NCBI GenBank assembly: GCA_012960035.1
Contig: DUBZ01000085.1
Span: 1-64,000, forward strand
Length of the DNA: 64,000 nucleotides
Direction: 5' to 3'
Origin: Myxococcales bacterium
GTDB lineage: Bacteria; Myxococcota_A; UBA9160; UBA4427
This document shows, in pieces, positions 45,379 to 54,374 of this stretch. The translations under genes were made by a program, and so were the position numbers. The notes below the pieces were generated by a model. The model was not told where the DNA came from. It was given only the letters and a program-made list of their open reading frames with translations, and ran no database searches. Position 1 is the first letter of the stretch. Every line of letters starts with the position of its first letter.

Positions 45379-46014
45379 CTAACTACGGTTTCGGCTGTTG
45401 TGCCGGTCGTGACCGCCATCCCGTTTGTGGCCCCCGCGCTCTTCGTGTCGATTACGGCCTTCACGTCGATCGTCGTGCCGACCGGAACGATCACGGCGTT
45501 GCTCGAACCGATGGCCGTCGCGGGGGGAGCGCGACTTATTGTTCCATCGGCGCTCCGAGCGGTGGATGGCGTGTCGACGACCTTGATGGCGTTGGGATCG
45601 GCCATTGTAGTGTCTCGGTGCATGTCCACCGAATCTCACGTGTCCACGGTGGCCCCAGCGAGGGGCGCGTGCGTGCGGGTTGTGTGCGCGATGGGTCGTG
45701 GCATGGCCACAGCGAGTATGATGACGATGCACTGGCTTCACGTGGCGCCGATGGGCGGGACGGTGCTGCGCTTCGACGACCACCACTTCGCGATGGGCAT
45801 GTCTGCCGAAAACGAGATGCGTCATCGCCGCGAGGTGGTTTGCCGCGAGCCGACCGATTTCAAATTCGAAACCCGACTCGAACGACTCGTTCGCCTGGGC
45901 GCTCCCCGAGTAGCCGAAGATCGCGAGCACCATGCCCGATGCCGCCAAGCCTTTTGCGCGGCGGCTGCGCAACTTCGTATTGCGTCTGGATCGAAAGTTA
46001 CTCTGGCGATTCAT
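45379..46014 (-). CDS. Secreted histidine/arginine-rich protein, function unknown
   Basis: 211 residues. The ATG at 46014 follows GGAGG with good spacing. A signal peptide is clear: basic N terminus, hydrophobic GLAASGMVLAIFGYSGS and cleavage after AQA. After ~40 ordinary residues the chain becomes extremely rich in His and Arg (for example HRRHVKPVHRHHTRCGH), with Gly and Asp, to the end. This could bind metal ions or polyanions in the periplasm, or be a low-complexity product. Open frames on the plus strand over the same DNA lack a signal peptide and a ribosome site. Confidence 0.65.
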   Translation of the reverse strand: MNRQSNFRSRRNTKLRSRRAKGLAASGMVLAIFGYSGSAQANESFESGFEFEIGRLAANHLAAMTHLVFGRHAHREVVVVEAQHRPAHRRHVKPVHRHHTRCGHATTHRAHNPHARAPRWGHRGHVRFGGHAPRHYNGRSQRHQGRRHAIHRSERRWNNKSRSPRDGHRFEQRRDRSGRHDDRREGRNRHEERGGHKRDGGHDRHNSRNRS

Positions 46015-46579
46015 GATGCCTCCATTTCCCGCGTTGAGTTCTTTGCGGGCTCACGGGGTATGACGAGGTGATGCGCCTCCCCATTCAAAAAAGTGCAAGT
46101 TTTGTTTCCCGCTGGGGACAGGGCTACGCAAGCGTGGTTTTGGCTGTGTCGTTAAACCAGGGGGCTTTCGAGGAGACACGCACCATGGACAAACGACGCA
46201 GCCCCAGATGAACTCCATGCTCTTTTGGGGGTCGCTCCCGGATTCGAATTTGAGATTGAGCCGGGTGGGTGGTCGTCTCAGTCGCCAGTTCGTTCGTCGA
46301 GCTCGCTCACGATCCCTTGTCCGATGAGCGACTGCCAACGCGGCGCGGGGGAGTCGTCGAGCGGGACGTCGACGAAGCGCATCAACGTCGACGCAGACCC
46401 GTGGGTTGCCAGGCGCACGGCGTAATGCTCGTCCTTGGTGACAAACAAAATCGCCATCGGAGCTGAAGCGCCTGGCTCATGCGTGCGTCGCGACGGAGGT
46501 GGGGGAATACAAAGCGCGCCTGGAATCTCGTGACTTCGACGGCTCTCCAAGCTTGGGCGCGGGTTGTGTGGAGCGGATC
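46015..46579. other. Intergenic stretch with no firmly supported gene
   Basis: About 565 bases between the His-rich gene and the SnoaL-like gene, both on the minus strand. It must hold the promoter of the His-rich gene. Minus-strand frames at 46051-46338 and 46278-46550 are open. Only the second has protein-like character, listed separately as a candidate. Confidence 0.4.
46278..46457 (-). CDS. Small hypothetical protein (candidate)
   Basis: 59 residues if started at the ATG at 46457, with an in-frame ATG further upstream at 46550. The sequence begins MAILFVTKDEHYAVRLATHG and ends DERTGD. It has a beta-strand-like opening and a mix of residues unlike out-of-frame translations, but no recognised motif. 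The ribosome binding site is weak. It could be a real small protein or chance. Confidence 0.3.
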   Translation of the reverse strand: MAILFVTKDEHYAVRLATHGSASTLMRFVDVPLDDSPAPRWQSLIGQGIVSELDERTGD

Positions 46580-47011
46580 CTAATCTAGCGGTAGATATTC
46601 CTTGAACATCTCGCCGAGTTCGTCGTCGGTGCGGGCGGGAACTTTGTAGTACGTGCGAATGGTGACCGAGCCGTCTTCTTCAAACCGGTAGGTCTCGATG
46701 CTCAAGCCGATGGATGTGTTGTCGTCGGCTGTGATGTGATTTTCCAACGTCCACGCAACTTCGTTTCCATTGAAGAACAAACATCCGTCGGCGATCTTGA
46801 ACTTGACTCGGGCTTGAAAAAGGTCCCAAGAATCAGACCAACATTGGTCGCCTCCGAGTTTTTCGGGGGTTCCAACCGGGTCGAGCATGCGCACTTCGCC
46901 AGGAGCGACCTTGCGCCAGTTCTTGAGCCACGCGTCTTTTTCGCCCGCGTTCCATAGGGCGATGTAGTTGTCGGCCCAGTCTTTGAGCTCTTTGCGGTTC
47001 GGTATCGCCAT
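46580..47011 (-). CDS. SnoaL/NTF2-like protein
   Basis: 143 residues. The pattern KDWADNYIALWNAGEKDAWL, then a strand pair ending in FKIADGCLFFNG and WTLENHITADD, matches NTF2-like fold proteins of the SnoaL type. Family members act as cyclases, hydratases or ligand binders; none can be assigned. GAGC-rich bases precede the ATG at 47011. Distinct from the SnoaL-like gene at 8678. Confidence 0.78.
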   Translation of the reverse strand: MAIPNRKELKDWADNYIALWNAGEKDAWLKNWRKVAPGEVRMLDPVGTPEKLGGDQCWSDSWDLFQARVKFKIADGCLFFNGNEVAWTLENHITADDNTSIGLSIETYRFEEDGSVTIRTYYKVPARTDDELGEMFKEYLPLD

Positions 47012-47072
47012 GGCTTGCTCCCTTGCGGTGAGGTTCTAGTTTTTGCCCTATTGGGGTTCGTATGTCCGCGGG

Positions 47073-47555
47073 TTAGTCGCGAACGAGGATCAGTTCGATT
47101 TCGAAGAGTAAATCGGTGTTCGGTGGAATCTTTCCTCCACCGCCACCCCTCTCTCCATACGCCATTGTCGACGGGATCAATAGCTCGCGTTTGCCGCCGG
47201 CTCGCATCCCCGGAACCCCGACTTCCCAACCCTTGATCGTGGCACCGCCGCCGGGAGCAAAGTTGAACGGGATGCCGCGGTCATGGGAGCTGTCGAAGCG
47301 AACGCCGCGACCGTCCGATTCGGTCCAGTCGTAGATCCAGCCCGTGTAGTGGACCCCCACGCCCTTGCCCGTGATCGCCTCTTTGCCGTCGCCGACAACA
47401 ATGTCCGTGATGATGAGTTCGTCTACGGTGATCGGGTAGTCGGAGCAACCGGCAGTCGAAACAATCAAAGCCAGTGTCAGCAAGACCGAAGTGGTTCGGG
47501 AAGTGAAGGACGCTCTGAACACCGATGGCTCCTTTTTTGTTCTCGTGCGGGGCAT
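47073..47555 (-). CDS. FKBP-type peptidyl-prolyl isomerase lipoprotein
   Basis: 160 residues. A basic N terminus and hydrophobic core lead to the lipobox STAGC near residue 36, so it is a lipoprotein. The FKBP domain is complete: VGVHYTGW, FDSSHDRG, PFNFAPGGG, IKGWEVGVPGM, KRELLIPS, MAYGE and IPPNTDLLFEIEL. It would speed proline isomerisation during folding of envelope proteins. Confidence 0.92.
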   Translation of the reverse strand: MPRTRTKKEPSVFRASFTSRTTSVLLTLALIVSTAGCSDYPITVDELIITDIVVGDGKEAITGKGVGVHYTGWIYDWTESDGRGVRFDSSHDRGIPFNFAPGGGATIKGWEVGVPGMRAGGKRELLIPSTMAYGERGGGGGKIPPNTDLLFEIELILVRD

Positions 47556-47643
47556 CGCGGGTGATGGGGGTTGGTCTACAACCCCACCTCGGGTTGGCTT
47601 GCCAAACTAGCATCGCGGGAGGCCTGGGAAAGGCATCGCAAAT

Positions 47644-49095
47644 TCAGGAGGCAGACCGCCGTGCTGCGAGGGCTTCGACGTTCTTGAGATGTCGCTCTCG
47701 GGTGATGTTGTACGCGACGAGGCACAAGATCGCCGAGAGATAGAGGGCGATGATCATCGGTACGTATCCGTAGCCGAGATTCTCGATGATTTGTGGATCC
47801 ACCTCGCCGGGCTTTGCGTCTTGAGGGAAGTCGACCGCGCTGAGAAGCAGGGTGCCAAGCATGATCCCCAAGCCCGAGACCGATTTTGAAATGAAGCTAC
47901 GCGCGGCGAAGAAGATTCCTTCTGAGCGCCGCCCTGTTACGAGTTCACTCTCTTCGACGACGTCGGCGATCATGGCCGAAACCAATGTTGTCGATGAGAT
48001 GATCAAACCAATTTCGATCACATTGTAAACGATCAGCAGCATCAAGAGCTCGGTACTGCCGGACGCAGGCGTGAGGTCAGCGAGACGCGCCAGATAAGGG
48101 GTAGGACCCAAGCCAGCGGCGAAGAGTGAGAGCCCGATCGCACCGCGTTTCTTGCCGTAGCGATGCGAAACATAGGGAGCAAAGTTGAGCGCGAGGGTTG
48201 CGGAGATCAGTCCGGTTGGAACGAGGACACCCAGCTGCCCAGGAGTGAACCCCCAGAAGTAGGTCCCGAAGTAAATACTCAAGGAGCCCGAGAGACCGCC
48301 CGCCATTGCGGCAAACAAACCAAAGCCGAAGACCGCGTAGAACGAACGATTCGCCAACGTCTCCTTGGCCTCAAGCAAGCTTAACTTTAGGGACGCTTTG
48401 CGTTTCGGCGGAGGCTGCATGAGGCTCGGGATGTGTCGGTGTGTTCCGACGGCCGAAGTCATGATCGCGACGAAGATCATCACGGCGCCGAGGAGGCCGT
48501 AGGTCTGATAAGCGGCCGGGTTCATGGCCCCCTCGCCGAATTCCGGCGTTTTGACCATTAAGAATCCATACATCACGACCGCAATTGTAATTCCACCGAC
48601 CCAGCCAAAGAAGTGACGCGCTGCCGCAAGCTTCGTGCGTTCGTCATAGTTCGGCGTGAGCTCTGGGGCAAGCGCAGTACTCGGTACTTCATAAAATGTG
48701 ATGAACGTGCGGACGAGCAAAGCGTTGAACATCAGGAAGTAGAAGAGTCCGTCTTCGCTGAGTTCGGGCGGATTCCAGAGACCGTAGAACGAGAACGCGA
48801 CCGGGAACGCGGCGGCGTACATGAAGGGGTGGCGTCTTCCCCATTTCGAATGCAATCGGTCCGAAAGATTGCCGACGATGGGGTCCGACACGGCGTCGAA
48901 TACGAGTGCGATCAGGATCGCGGCGCTCGCCAAATGACCGGGGAGTCCGAGGACCTGGTTGTAGTAGAACAACAGGAAGTAAACGAAGCCGTTGTCCTTG
49001 ACCCCGTAGGCGACCGACCCAAAGCCATAGTAGAAGCGAGTGGAGCGAGAGATTTTGTCAGCGGTTTCCGCGCGGGCGTCGATCGAGGCGTTCAT
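47644..49095 (-). CDS. GPH-family (MelB-like) cation symporter
   Basis: 483 residues from the ATG at 49095, which shares a base with the upstream stop (TAATG). Twelve helices; FYYGFGSVAYGVKDNGF near the start, VFDAVSDPIVGNLSDR with its membrane Asp pair and SKWGRRHPFMY between helices match the glycoside-pentoside-hexuronide:cation family. The Asp residues of helix 2 coordinate the coupling cation in MelB. Coupling to the SMP-30 gene suggests uptake of a sugar acid or lactone. Confidence 0.88.
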   Translation of the reverse strand: MNASIDARAETADKISRSTRFYYGFGSVAYGVKDNGFVYFLLFYYNQVLGLPGHLASAAILIALVFDAVSDPIVGNLSDRLHSKWGRRHPFMYAAAFPVAFSFYGLWNPPELSEDGLFYFLMFNALLVRTFITFYEVPSTALAPELTPNYDERTKLAAARHFFGWVGGITIAVVMYGFLMVKTPEFGEGAMNPAAYQTYGLLGAVMIFVAIMTSAVGTHRHIPSLMQPPPKRKASLKLSLLEAKETLANRSFYAVFGFGLFAAMAGGLSGSLSIYFGTYFWGFTPGQLGVLVPTGLISATLALNFAPYVSHRYGKKRGAIGLSLFAAGLGPTPYLARLADLTPASGSTELLMLLIVYNVIEIGLIISSTTLVSAMIADVVEESELVTGRRSEGIFFAARSFISKSVSGLGIMLGTLLLSAVDFPQDAKPGEVDPQIIENLGYGYVPMIIALYLSAILCLVAYNITRERHLKNVEALAARRSAS

Positions 49096-49943
49096 TAAGG
49101 CCGGCCGGCTCCCTCGACGCGGACCGAGAAAGCTTCGATTCGTCCGTCCCTGTTCTTCGTGCAGTCGGTCGGATTCGAACTCCCGGCGGTGCAGACGAAG
49201 AGCGTTTTGCCATCCCTCCCGCCCAGCATGCAAGCAAACGCTTGGGTCGAAACCTTGATGCGGTCCGTGACTTCCCCGCCTTCAAGAACTCGAAAAACTT
49301 CTGCGCTGACGGGCGACGCGACCCAGATCCCGCCTTCGGCGTCGAGACAGATCCCGTCAGGAACGGCTCCGGTGATCGGTGCCCACACGCGCCGATTTGT
49401 AAGGCTTCCATCACTCGCAATGTCGAAAGCGCTCAAACAGCCGCCAAAGGTTTCGCCGACAATCAGAGTGCTGCCGTCTTCTGTGATCACCGCGCCGTTG
49501 GGGAATGACATGTCGGGAGAGGCGATGCTCGCCTCGCCGTCAGGCTTCACCAAGATCAAGTTCGCTTTGGTAGGGCTGTGGCCCGCGTCGAGGTCGAAGC
49601 CAAAGTTTCCAACGTAGGCGCGACCTTCGCGGTCAACGACCATGTCGTTGCAGTGATGAGTCGCGAAGGGCGTGAGGTCCGCGACTTCTTCGAGGCTTCC
49701 GTCCGGTTCGAGTCGGAGTAGCCGACGGTCGGTCATCGACACCACGAGCAATCGTCCATCGGGTAGCCAGCCTAAGCCAGAAGGACGGTTTTTGACTTCG
49801 ACGATGTCTTCTCGGTTCCCGTCCTCATCGACGGCGACCACCACGTGAGAATGCATGTCTGAAAACCAGAAACGGCCGTCATGCCAGCGCGGGCCTTCAG
49901 GGAAAGCGAGTCCGTCGAGTACAACTCGTCCTTCGTTCGACAT
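49095..49943 (-). CDS. SMP-30/gluconolactonase-like beta-propeller hydrolase
   Basis: 282 residues. Features include AFPEGPRWHDGRFWFSDM with the metal Glu near the start, RPSGLGWLPDGRLLVVSM, CNDMVVDREGRAYVGNFG with the Asn-Asp pair, and VPDGICLDAEGGIWVA. The six-bladed propeller opens lactones or hydrolyses esters using a divalent metal. Its stop overlaps the symporter start, so the two genes form a unit. No cytoplasmic sugar kinase or dehydrogenase is nearby. Confidence 0.9.
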   Translation of the reverse strand: MSNEGRVVLDGLAFPEGPRWHDGRFWFSDMHSHVVVAVDEDGNREDIVEVKNRPSGLGWLPDGRLLVVSMTDRRLLRLEPDGSLEEVADLTPFATHHCNDMVVDREGRAYVGNFGFDLDAGHSPTKANLILVKPDGEASIASPDMSFPNGAVITEDGSTLIVGETFGGCLSAFDIASDGSLTNRRVWAPITGAVPDGICLDAEGGIWVASPVSAEVFRVLEGGEVTDRIKVSTQAFACMLGGRDGKTLFVCTAGSSNPTDCTKNRDGRIEAFSVRVEGAGRP

Positions 49944-50020
49944 CTCTCGTCCTCCAGTTTTTTTACTGAGCCTGATTTCGCATTGACGTCTTGATCTATA
50001 GCCGCCCGGGGCCTCCTACT

Positions 50021-50611
50021 CTACGTGGTGCATAAGCTCGCTGCCCGGTTTGAAGACTGGCGATCTTGAACGCGAGCGATCGCAAGCCCCGATTCTCCCG
50101 CGACCGCATACACGAGATAAACGTCGTCGTCTTCGATGAAGATGGCCGGGTCGCGAAGTTGATTGACGCAGTGGTCGACCGAACTGCGAAGGGAGGGCGA
50201 CAGCGGTTTGTTCGCGCCTTCGTCGTCGCGCTGGGGTCGCAGAGCTTCCGTAGGTTCCGATTCTTTCCACTCGGACCCGTCTGCGCGGAGATCAATCGTC
50301 GAAAGCAAGATACGTTCAGGGGCGTCGCCGACGCGCGTCCAAAAGACCCACAACGTTTCGCCTCGCAACCAGAGCGCTGCGGGACGCATGTTTGGCTCGA
50401 AAAGGACGGGGCCAGGTTCGAAGCCGGTGAGCCCGTCATCGCTGCGTCAGAGACTGCCGGGCATGGCGAGCCCGTGCCAAGCGTCGCGGTATCGGAATAT
50501 TCGCAAATAGGGCGGGGCGAGGATTTCGTCTCGGGGGTCGAAGTGAAGTCCGTCGTTGCCACCGAACCGGACGCGGTTTCTGTGTGCATCCTCGGCTACG
50601 AGATTCCCCCG
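50021..50611 (-). pseudogene. Remnant of a five-bladed beta-propeller protein with an in-frame TGA
   Basis: One minus-strand frame reads as a continuous protein from about 50611 to 50021: FGGNDGLHFDPRDEILAPPY, YRDAWHGLAMPGSL, a TGA stop at 50447-50449, then RSDDGLTGFEPGPVLFEPN, LWVFWTRVGDAPERILLSTI, NQLRDPAIFIEDDDVYLVYA and GESGLAIARV. These phrases resemble GH43/sialidase-like propellers. No start codon precedes the coding part, and an upstream TAG at 50612-50614 closes the frame, so the 5' half is missing. Best read as a decayed gene; its function was never clear. Confidence 0.75.
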
Positions 50612-50660
50612 CTATAGTCCGGGCCGCAAACGCGCGAAGGCGCCAGGAGTAAAGGTCCCG

Positions 50661-51242
50661 ATGAGCGACTCTCAAGACACCACGTTTACAGCCATGCGTG
50701 ACGCGACGCGTGAGGACTATCAGAAGATTGGTCGCCTGAGCCTCGAATTCGCAGCCGGTCTTCCGAGCCGCGTGCTCACGCACTTGCAGCTCCTTCAAGG
50801 CGACACTGGGGGCTACGCGGTCGATCGACTCACCCATAGTCTTCAGAGTGCGACGCGCGCCCAGCGCGACGGCCGCGACGACGAGTATGTCGTCTGCGCT
50901 TTGATCCACGACATTGGCGACACCCTCGCGACGGCGAACCATTCAGATCTCGCAGCGACGATTCTGGAACCCTTCGTGAGCGATCAGAATTACTGGATTG
51001 TCAAACACCACGGAATTTTTCAGGGCTACTACTTCTTTCATCATCTCGGTCTCGATCAAAATATGCGAGACCGTTTTCGCGACCACGAATGGTGGAGCGA
51101 CTGCGCACAGTTCTGCGAACTCTATGATCAGAACTGCTTCGACGCTGAATACGACACGCTTCCGTTGGAAGCTTTTGAACCCTTGGTCCGCAAGGTGTTC
51201 AGCACGCCGCGTAAATCGATCTACGTTCCTGACTCCAATTAG
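50661..51242 (+). CDS. HD-domain protein resembling MIOX/PhnZ di-iron oxygenases
   Basis: 193 residues from the ATG at 50661 (AGGAGTAAAG upstream). Metal-site candidates are His59 in THSLQSA, His83-Asp84 in ALIHDIGD, His94, Lys115-His116 in IVKHHG and Asp156 in ELYDQN. The added KH pair and compact size match the HD oxygenase branch (myo-inositol oxygenase, PhnZ) better than phosphohydrolases. The substrate would be an alcohol or phosphonate-like compound; unknown. It is divergent from the decayed propeller gene, 50 bp away. Confidence 0.8.
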   Translation: MSDSQDTTFTAMRDATREDYQKIGRLSLEFAAGLPSRVLTHLQLLQGDTGGYAVDRLTHSLQSATRAQRDGRDDEYVVCALIHDIGDTLATANHSDLAATILEPFVSDQNYWIVKHHGIFQGYYFFHHLGLDQNMRDRFRDHEWWSDCAQFCELYDQNCFDAEYDTLPLEAFEPLVRKVFSTPRKSIYVPDSN

Positions 51243-51397
51243 CGCCGATCGAATTTCCAAAACGACCTCCTGATGTCAAAATTTTCTGCGCGCAGTGGTT
51301 GCGCGCGTCACTCGGATCCGTGCGTTGGTACGAACGGGCCAAACTCGCTGTCCCCTTCCTTGGGGCGGCACGATGAGAACGAAGGAAGGAATTGAAG

Positions 51398-52279
51398 ATG
51401 GGTATTCTGGACGGAAAAGTTGCAATCGTAACCGGCGCCGGCGGCGGTTTGGGTCGCTCGCACGCTCTGCTACTTGCCAAGGAAGGCGCGTCGGTCGTCG
51501 TGAACGACCTCGGTGGATCGGTTGATGGCTCGGGCGGCGGATCGCGCGTGGCCGATCAAGTGGTTGCCGAAATCACGGAAGCCGGCGGCAAGGCCGTTGC
51601 GAACTTTGGCTCGGTCACGGACGGCGCGGATGCAGATGCCATGGTGGCCCAGGCTGTAAGCGAGTTCGGCAAGCTCGACATCCTGATCAACAACGCGGGC
51701 ATCCTGCGAGACAAGTCGTTCAAGAAGATGGACGACGAGCTTTGGGACCCCGTTATCGCAGTTCACCTGAAGGGCACGTTCCACCCGACTCGCGCTGCTT
51801 ACGCGCAGATGCTGGAACAGGGCACGGGCGGCCGCATTATCATGACGAGTTCAACGTCGGGCTTGATCGGAAACTTCGGCCAGACGAACTACGGTGCCGC
51901 CAAGGCGGGCATCGCGGGCTTCATGCGTTGCCTCGCAATCGAAGGCGCGAAGGCCAAGATCACGGTCAACGTGCTCGCCCCGAACGCGTACTCGCGCATG
52001 ACCGCGAACCTCTTTCCGGAAGGCTCAGAAGTACGATACGCCGCCGAAAAGGTGTCGCCCGCCATTGCATGGTTGGTGTCGGACGAAGCGGAAGACATCA
52101 CCGGTCGCCAGTTCGTGATCAGTGGCAACCGCGTGAGCCTGCTGTACCCGATGCAGTTCAAGATCGCAGAGCGCGACAACGCAGAAGATGCGTGGAGCCC
52201 GTCGGAAATCGGCGAGGAAATCCGCAAGTCGATGGCCGAGTGGCCAAAGCCCGCGAATGTCCCCGAACTGGTTTTCTAG
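51398..52279 (+). CDS. Short-chain dehydrogenase, peroxisomal-type 3-hydroxyacyl-CoA dehydrogenase-like
   Basis: 293 residues from the ATG at 51398 (GGAAGG upstream). NAD-binding TGAGGGLG, VNDLGGSVDGSG insertion, NNAGIL, catalytic Ser in MTSSTSGLIG and Tyr-x3-Lys in NYGAAKAG. The long loop after the second strand is typical of the multifunctional-enzyme type 2 branch that oxidises 3-hydroxyacyl-CoA. The C-terminal ~50 residues (RISLLYP-like segment to ELVF) are also a feature of that branch. It follows the HD gene by 155 bp. Confidence 0.9.
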   Translation: MGILDGKVAIVTGAGGGLGRSHALLLAKEGASVVVNDLGGSVDGSGGGSRVADQVVAEITEAGGKAVANFGSVTDGADADAMVAQAVSEFGKLDILINNAGILRDKSFKKMDDELWDPVIAVHLKGTFHPTRAAYAQMLEQGTGGRIIMTSSTSGLIGNFGQTNYGAAKAGIAGFMRCLAIEGAKAKITVNVLAPNAYSRMTANLFPEGSEVRYAAEKVSPAIAWLVSDEAEDITGRQFVISGNRVSLLYPMQFKIAERDNAEDAWSPSEIGEEIRKSMAEWPKPANVPELVF

Positions 52280-52306
52280 GACACCCGCAATAAGACCGGT
52301 TCGGTT

Positions 52307-52486
52307 CTAATTTGGTCGAACGGGTGGTGCGCCGCCGTATAGGTGTGCGCGCCATCCAGTTCGGTCGAAGGGCTTCCACGCCCCGATCGGCTGGCTTTGC
52401 CGGTCACTTACCGCGTAAAGCACGAGCGGGTTCATCCCCAACCCGCAGTGACTCCCCGGCACTTCGATGCCAAACCTTCGCAGAGA
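52307..52486 (-). pseudogene. 3' remnant of an alpha/beta hydrolase gene
   Basis: A minus-strand frame ends with FGIEVPGSHCGLGMNPLVL, then YAVSDRQSQP and WKPFDRTGW before a TAG at 52307. The SHCGLGMNP phrase holds the catalytic-histidine region of alpha/beta hydrolases and the rest is a typical C terminus. Nothing upstream encodes the remainder of the fold: the stop of the spermidine-synthase-like gene at 52572 is less than 100 bases away. It is therefore a truncated leftover. Confidence 0.6.
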
Positions 52487-52571
52487 CGGTCCATGTTTCG
52501 TCGTGCCCAAAAACCGTTGGGGATTCGAGCGCCGGGGCGCGAGTGAGGGCGGGTGCCTCACCACCGGTTAT

Positions 52572-54272
52572 CTAATTGGCGAGGAATTCCGGCGGCAGCG
52601 TGGCCAGGACCGACTCGCGAAAGAACTGATCCGATTCAAGGTTGATGAACGAGAAGCGGTTGAAGTCATCCTCGAGAAGATCGGCATTCGCGAGCAAATC
52701 CGCGTCGATTTGGCGCCGCTCGGCGAAGATGGCTTTGAGAGTAGACGCGATGCCTGCCGGAACCATCCCGCGCGGCATGACGAACTCGGTGTCGTTCGCG
52801 CGCTGAAAGGCCGCAAGATAAATGCTCACCGCCGGCTTTTCCGCGCTGATGCCATCGTGGTACATCCAGATCTCCGGGAAGACGGCGTTCAAACTTTTGA
52901 CGATCGAATAGTAGGCCTGAAGATGCGCCGTCGCGGCGTAGGTGTTGAGGACCGCGATCCCGTCTTGAGCAAGGCAACCCCGCAGATCCGTGAAGAATTC
53001 GGTGGTCAACAAGTAATCGGGCAAACCGTCGCCATGTGCCATGTCCATGAGAACGAAATCGTAGTCACCGTCGCACGAGCGCACGAAAGTGCGTGCATCG
53101 GTTTGTACGACATTGACCTTCGCGGGATCGAAGCCGAAGTAATCCTTCGCCGCCGCGATCGAACTCGGGTCGATCTCGACAACGTCGACGTCGACTCCCC
53201 GCTTTTCTAATTCCATGGGGATGATCCCCGCACCGAGACCGAGCATCAGCGCGCGGCTGGCGTCGGGGCGAAGTCCGGTCGCGAGAAATTCGAGCGCGTA
53301 GGTAAACGGAGTCAGCGATGCGCCGTTGTGGTCGATGATGTTCTGGGTGATGCCATCGTTGTAGTAGAGAGTGCCGAGACGCTCTTGTATCTCGGCCTCC
53401 GGCGTCCCGGGGATGGGGGCGATGGCCAAGATCTTCGTATTGCCAAACATCGAGGTGTATTCCCTTTCGAGGCTCCAGCTCGCGCCCTCGAAAACGATGG
53501 CTTCGTTCTTCTTGAGATAGGTCGAGGACATCGCAAACAGCCCGACCGAGACCGCGACCCCAAGCGCCGACACCGCGAGCAGTCGACTCTTTTCGCCTGC
53601 GCTGATTCCCGAAGAGAAGAACGCGCCGCTGAGTGACGTCAGCGACAAGATCGTGCTCAAGACAAGCATCGAATTGAAGTTGGTCGCGTTGGGGATGAAC
53701 CCAAAGGCAGTGATCGACACGCCGACAACCGATCCTACAGTGCTGATAAAGAAGACCAGCCCCGAGCCACTATCGCCGCCCGCGTACGTGTGCGTCTGGC
53801 GCTCGGTTTGGATCGCGATCAAAAGCGGGTTCATTGCAGAGACGGCAACGAGGGGAATGAAGATCAATAAGATGCAGGCGAAGTAGGCGCCCATAACAAG
53901 GCTGGTGCTGCCAAACGTGTGGAACGTTTTTGGGTACAGCAGGCACGACCCGACGAGCGCAATGCCCGAAATCACGGGCATCAAAAGAAATAAGCAATCG
54001 AGGCTGCTGCGGCGTTCTGCTTTTGGCTTCCGGGTGACTTGTCCACCGAGGTAGTAACCAAGAGACAACGCGATTAGGGTGATCGACAAAATGCCGGACC
54101 AGATAAACAGGCTGACCCCGAAGTAGGGCGTGAGGATCCGAGACGCCAGGAGTTCCATCGACAGCGTCGCCGCACCGGTGATGAAGATGTAGATCAGGTA
54201 GAGGCGGTTCTGGCCCTCGCTTGGGTTCTGTTCCGTTGTACCCGACTTCAATTTAGACTTCGGTTCGTTCAT
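52572..54272 (-). CDS. Membrane protein fused to a spermidine-synthase-like methyltransferase-fold domain
   Basis: 566 residues from the ATG at 54272 (AAGGGC upstream; GTG 54287 is also possible). Residues ~20-265 contain about seven helices including AATLSMELLASRILTPYFG, the mark of the MFS-like half of these fusions. Residues ~290-566 form a Rossmann domain with YNDGITQN, MLGLGAGIIPMELEKRG, VDVVEIDPSSIAAAKDYFGF and DFVLMDMAHGDGLPDYL. Members are often annotated as spermidine synthases, but polyamine activity is rarely shown for the membrane-fused type. Confidence 0.85.
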   Translation of the reverse strand: MNEPKSKLKSGTTEQNPSEGQNRLYLIYIFITGAATLSMELLASRILTPYFGVSLFIWSGILSITLIALSLGYYLGGQVTRKPKAERRSSLDCLFLLMPVISGIALVGSCLLYPKTFHTFGSTSLVMGAYFACILLIFIPLVAVSAMNPLLIAIQTERQTHTYAGGDSGSGLVFFISTVGSVVGVSITAFGFIPNATNFNSMLVLSTILSLTSLSGAFFSSGISAGEKSRLLAVSALGVAVSVGLFAMSSTYLKKNEAIVFEGASWSLEREYTSMFGNTKILAIAPIPGTPEAEIQERLGTLYYNDGITQNIIDHNGASLTPFTYALEFLATGLRPDASRALMLGLGAGIIPMELEKRGVDVDVVEIDPSSIAAAKDYFGFDPAKVNVVQTDARTFVRSCDGDYDFVLMDMAHGDGLPDYLLTTEFFTDLRGCLAQDGIAVLNTYAATAHLQAYYSIVKSLNAVFPEIWMYHDGISAEKPAVSIYLAAFQRANDTEFVMPRGMVPAGIASTLKAIFAERRQIDADLLANADLLEDDFNRFSFINLESDQFFRESVLATLPPEFLAN

Positions 54273-54374
54273 GGATGCCCTTCGCACAACTTCGAACTGC
54301 GGGCTCGGCCGCGATCCGGAAAGAAGCGCGACTATACCTAAGGGCAGCGAACTGCCTGCTCGGGGTTGTGGTCT

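Noticed and set aside
45313..46071. 252-codon plus-strand frame over the His-rich gene
   Set aside because: Hydrophobic segments look superficially membrane-like, but there is no ribosome site. The minus frame has a signal peptide and a strong GGAGG.
49165..49190. tRNA T-arm-like sequence around GGATTCGAACTCCCGGC
   Set aside because: It lies inside the SMP-30 coding sequence and no matching acceptor, D or anticodon arms can be found.
50447..50449. Possible selenocysteine or readthrough at the TGA
   Set aside because: No SECIS-like hairpin seen, and the gene also lacks its 5' half, which favours decay.
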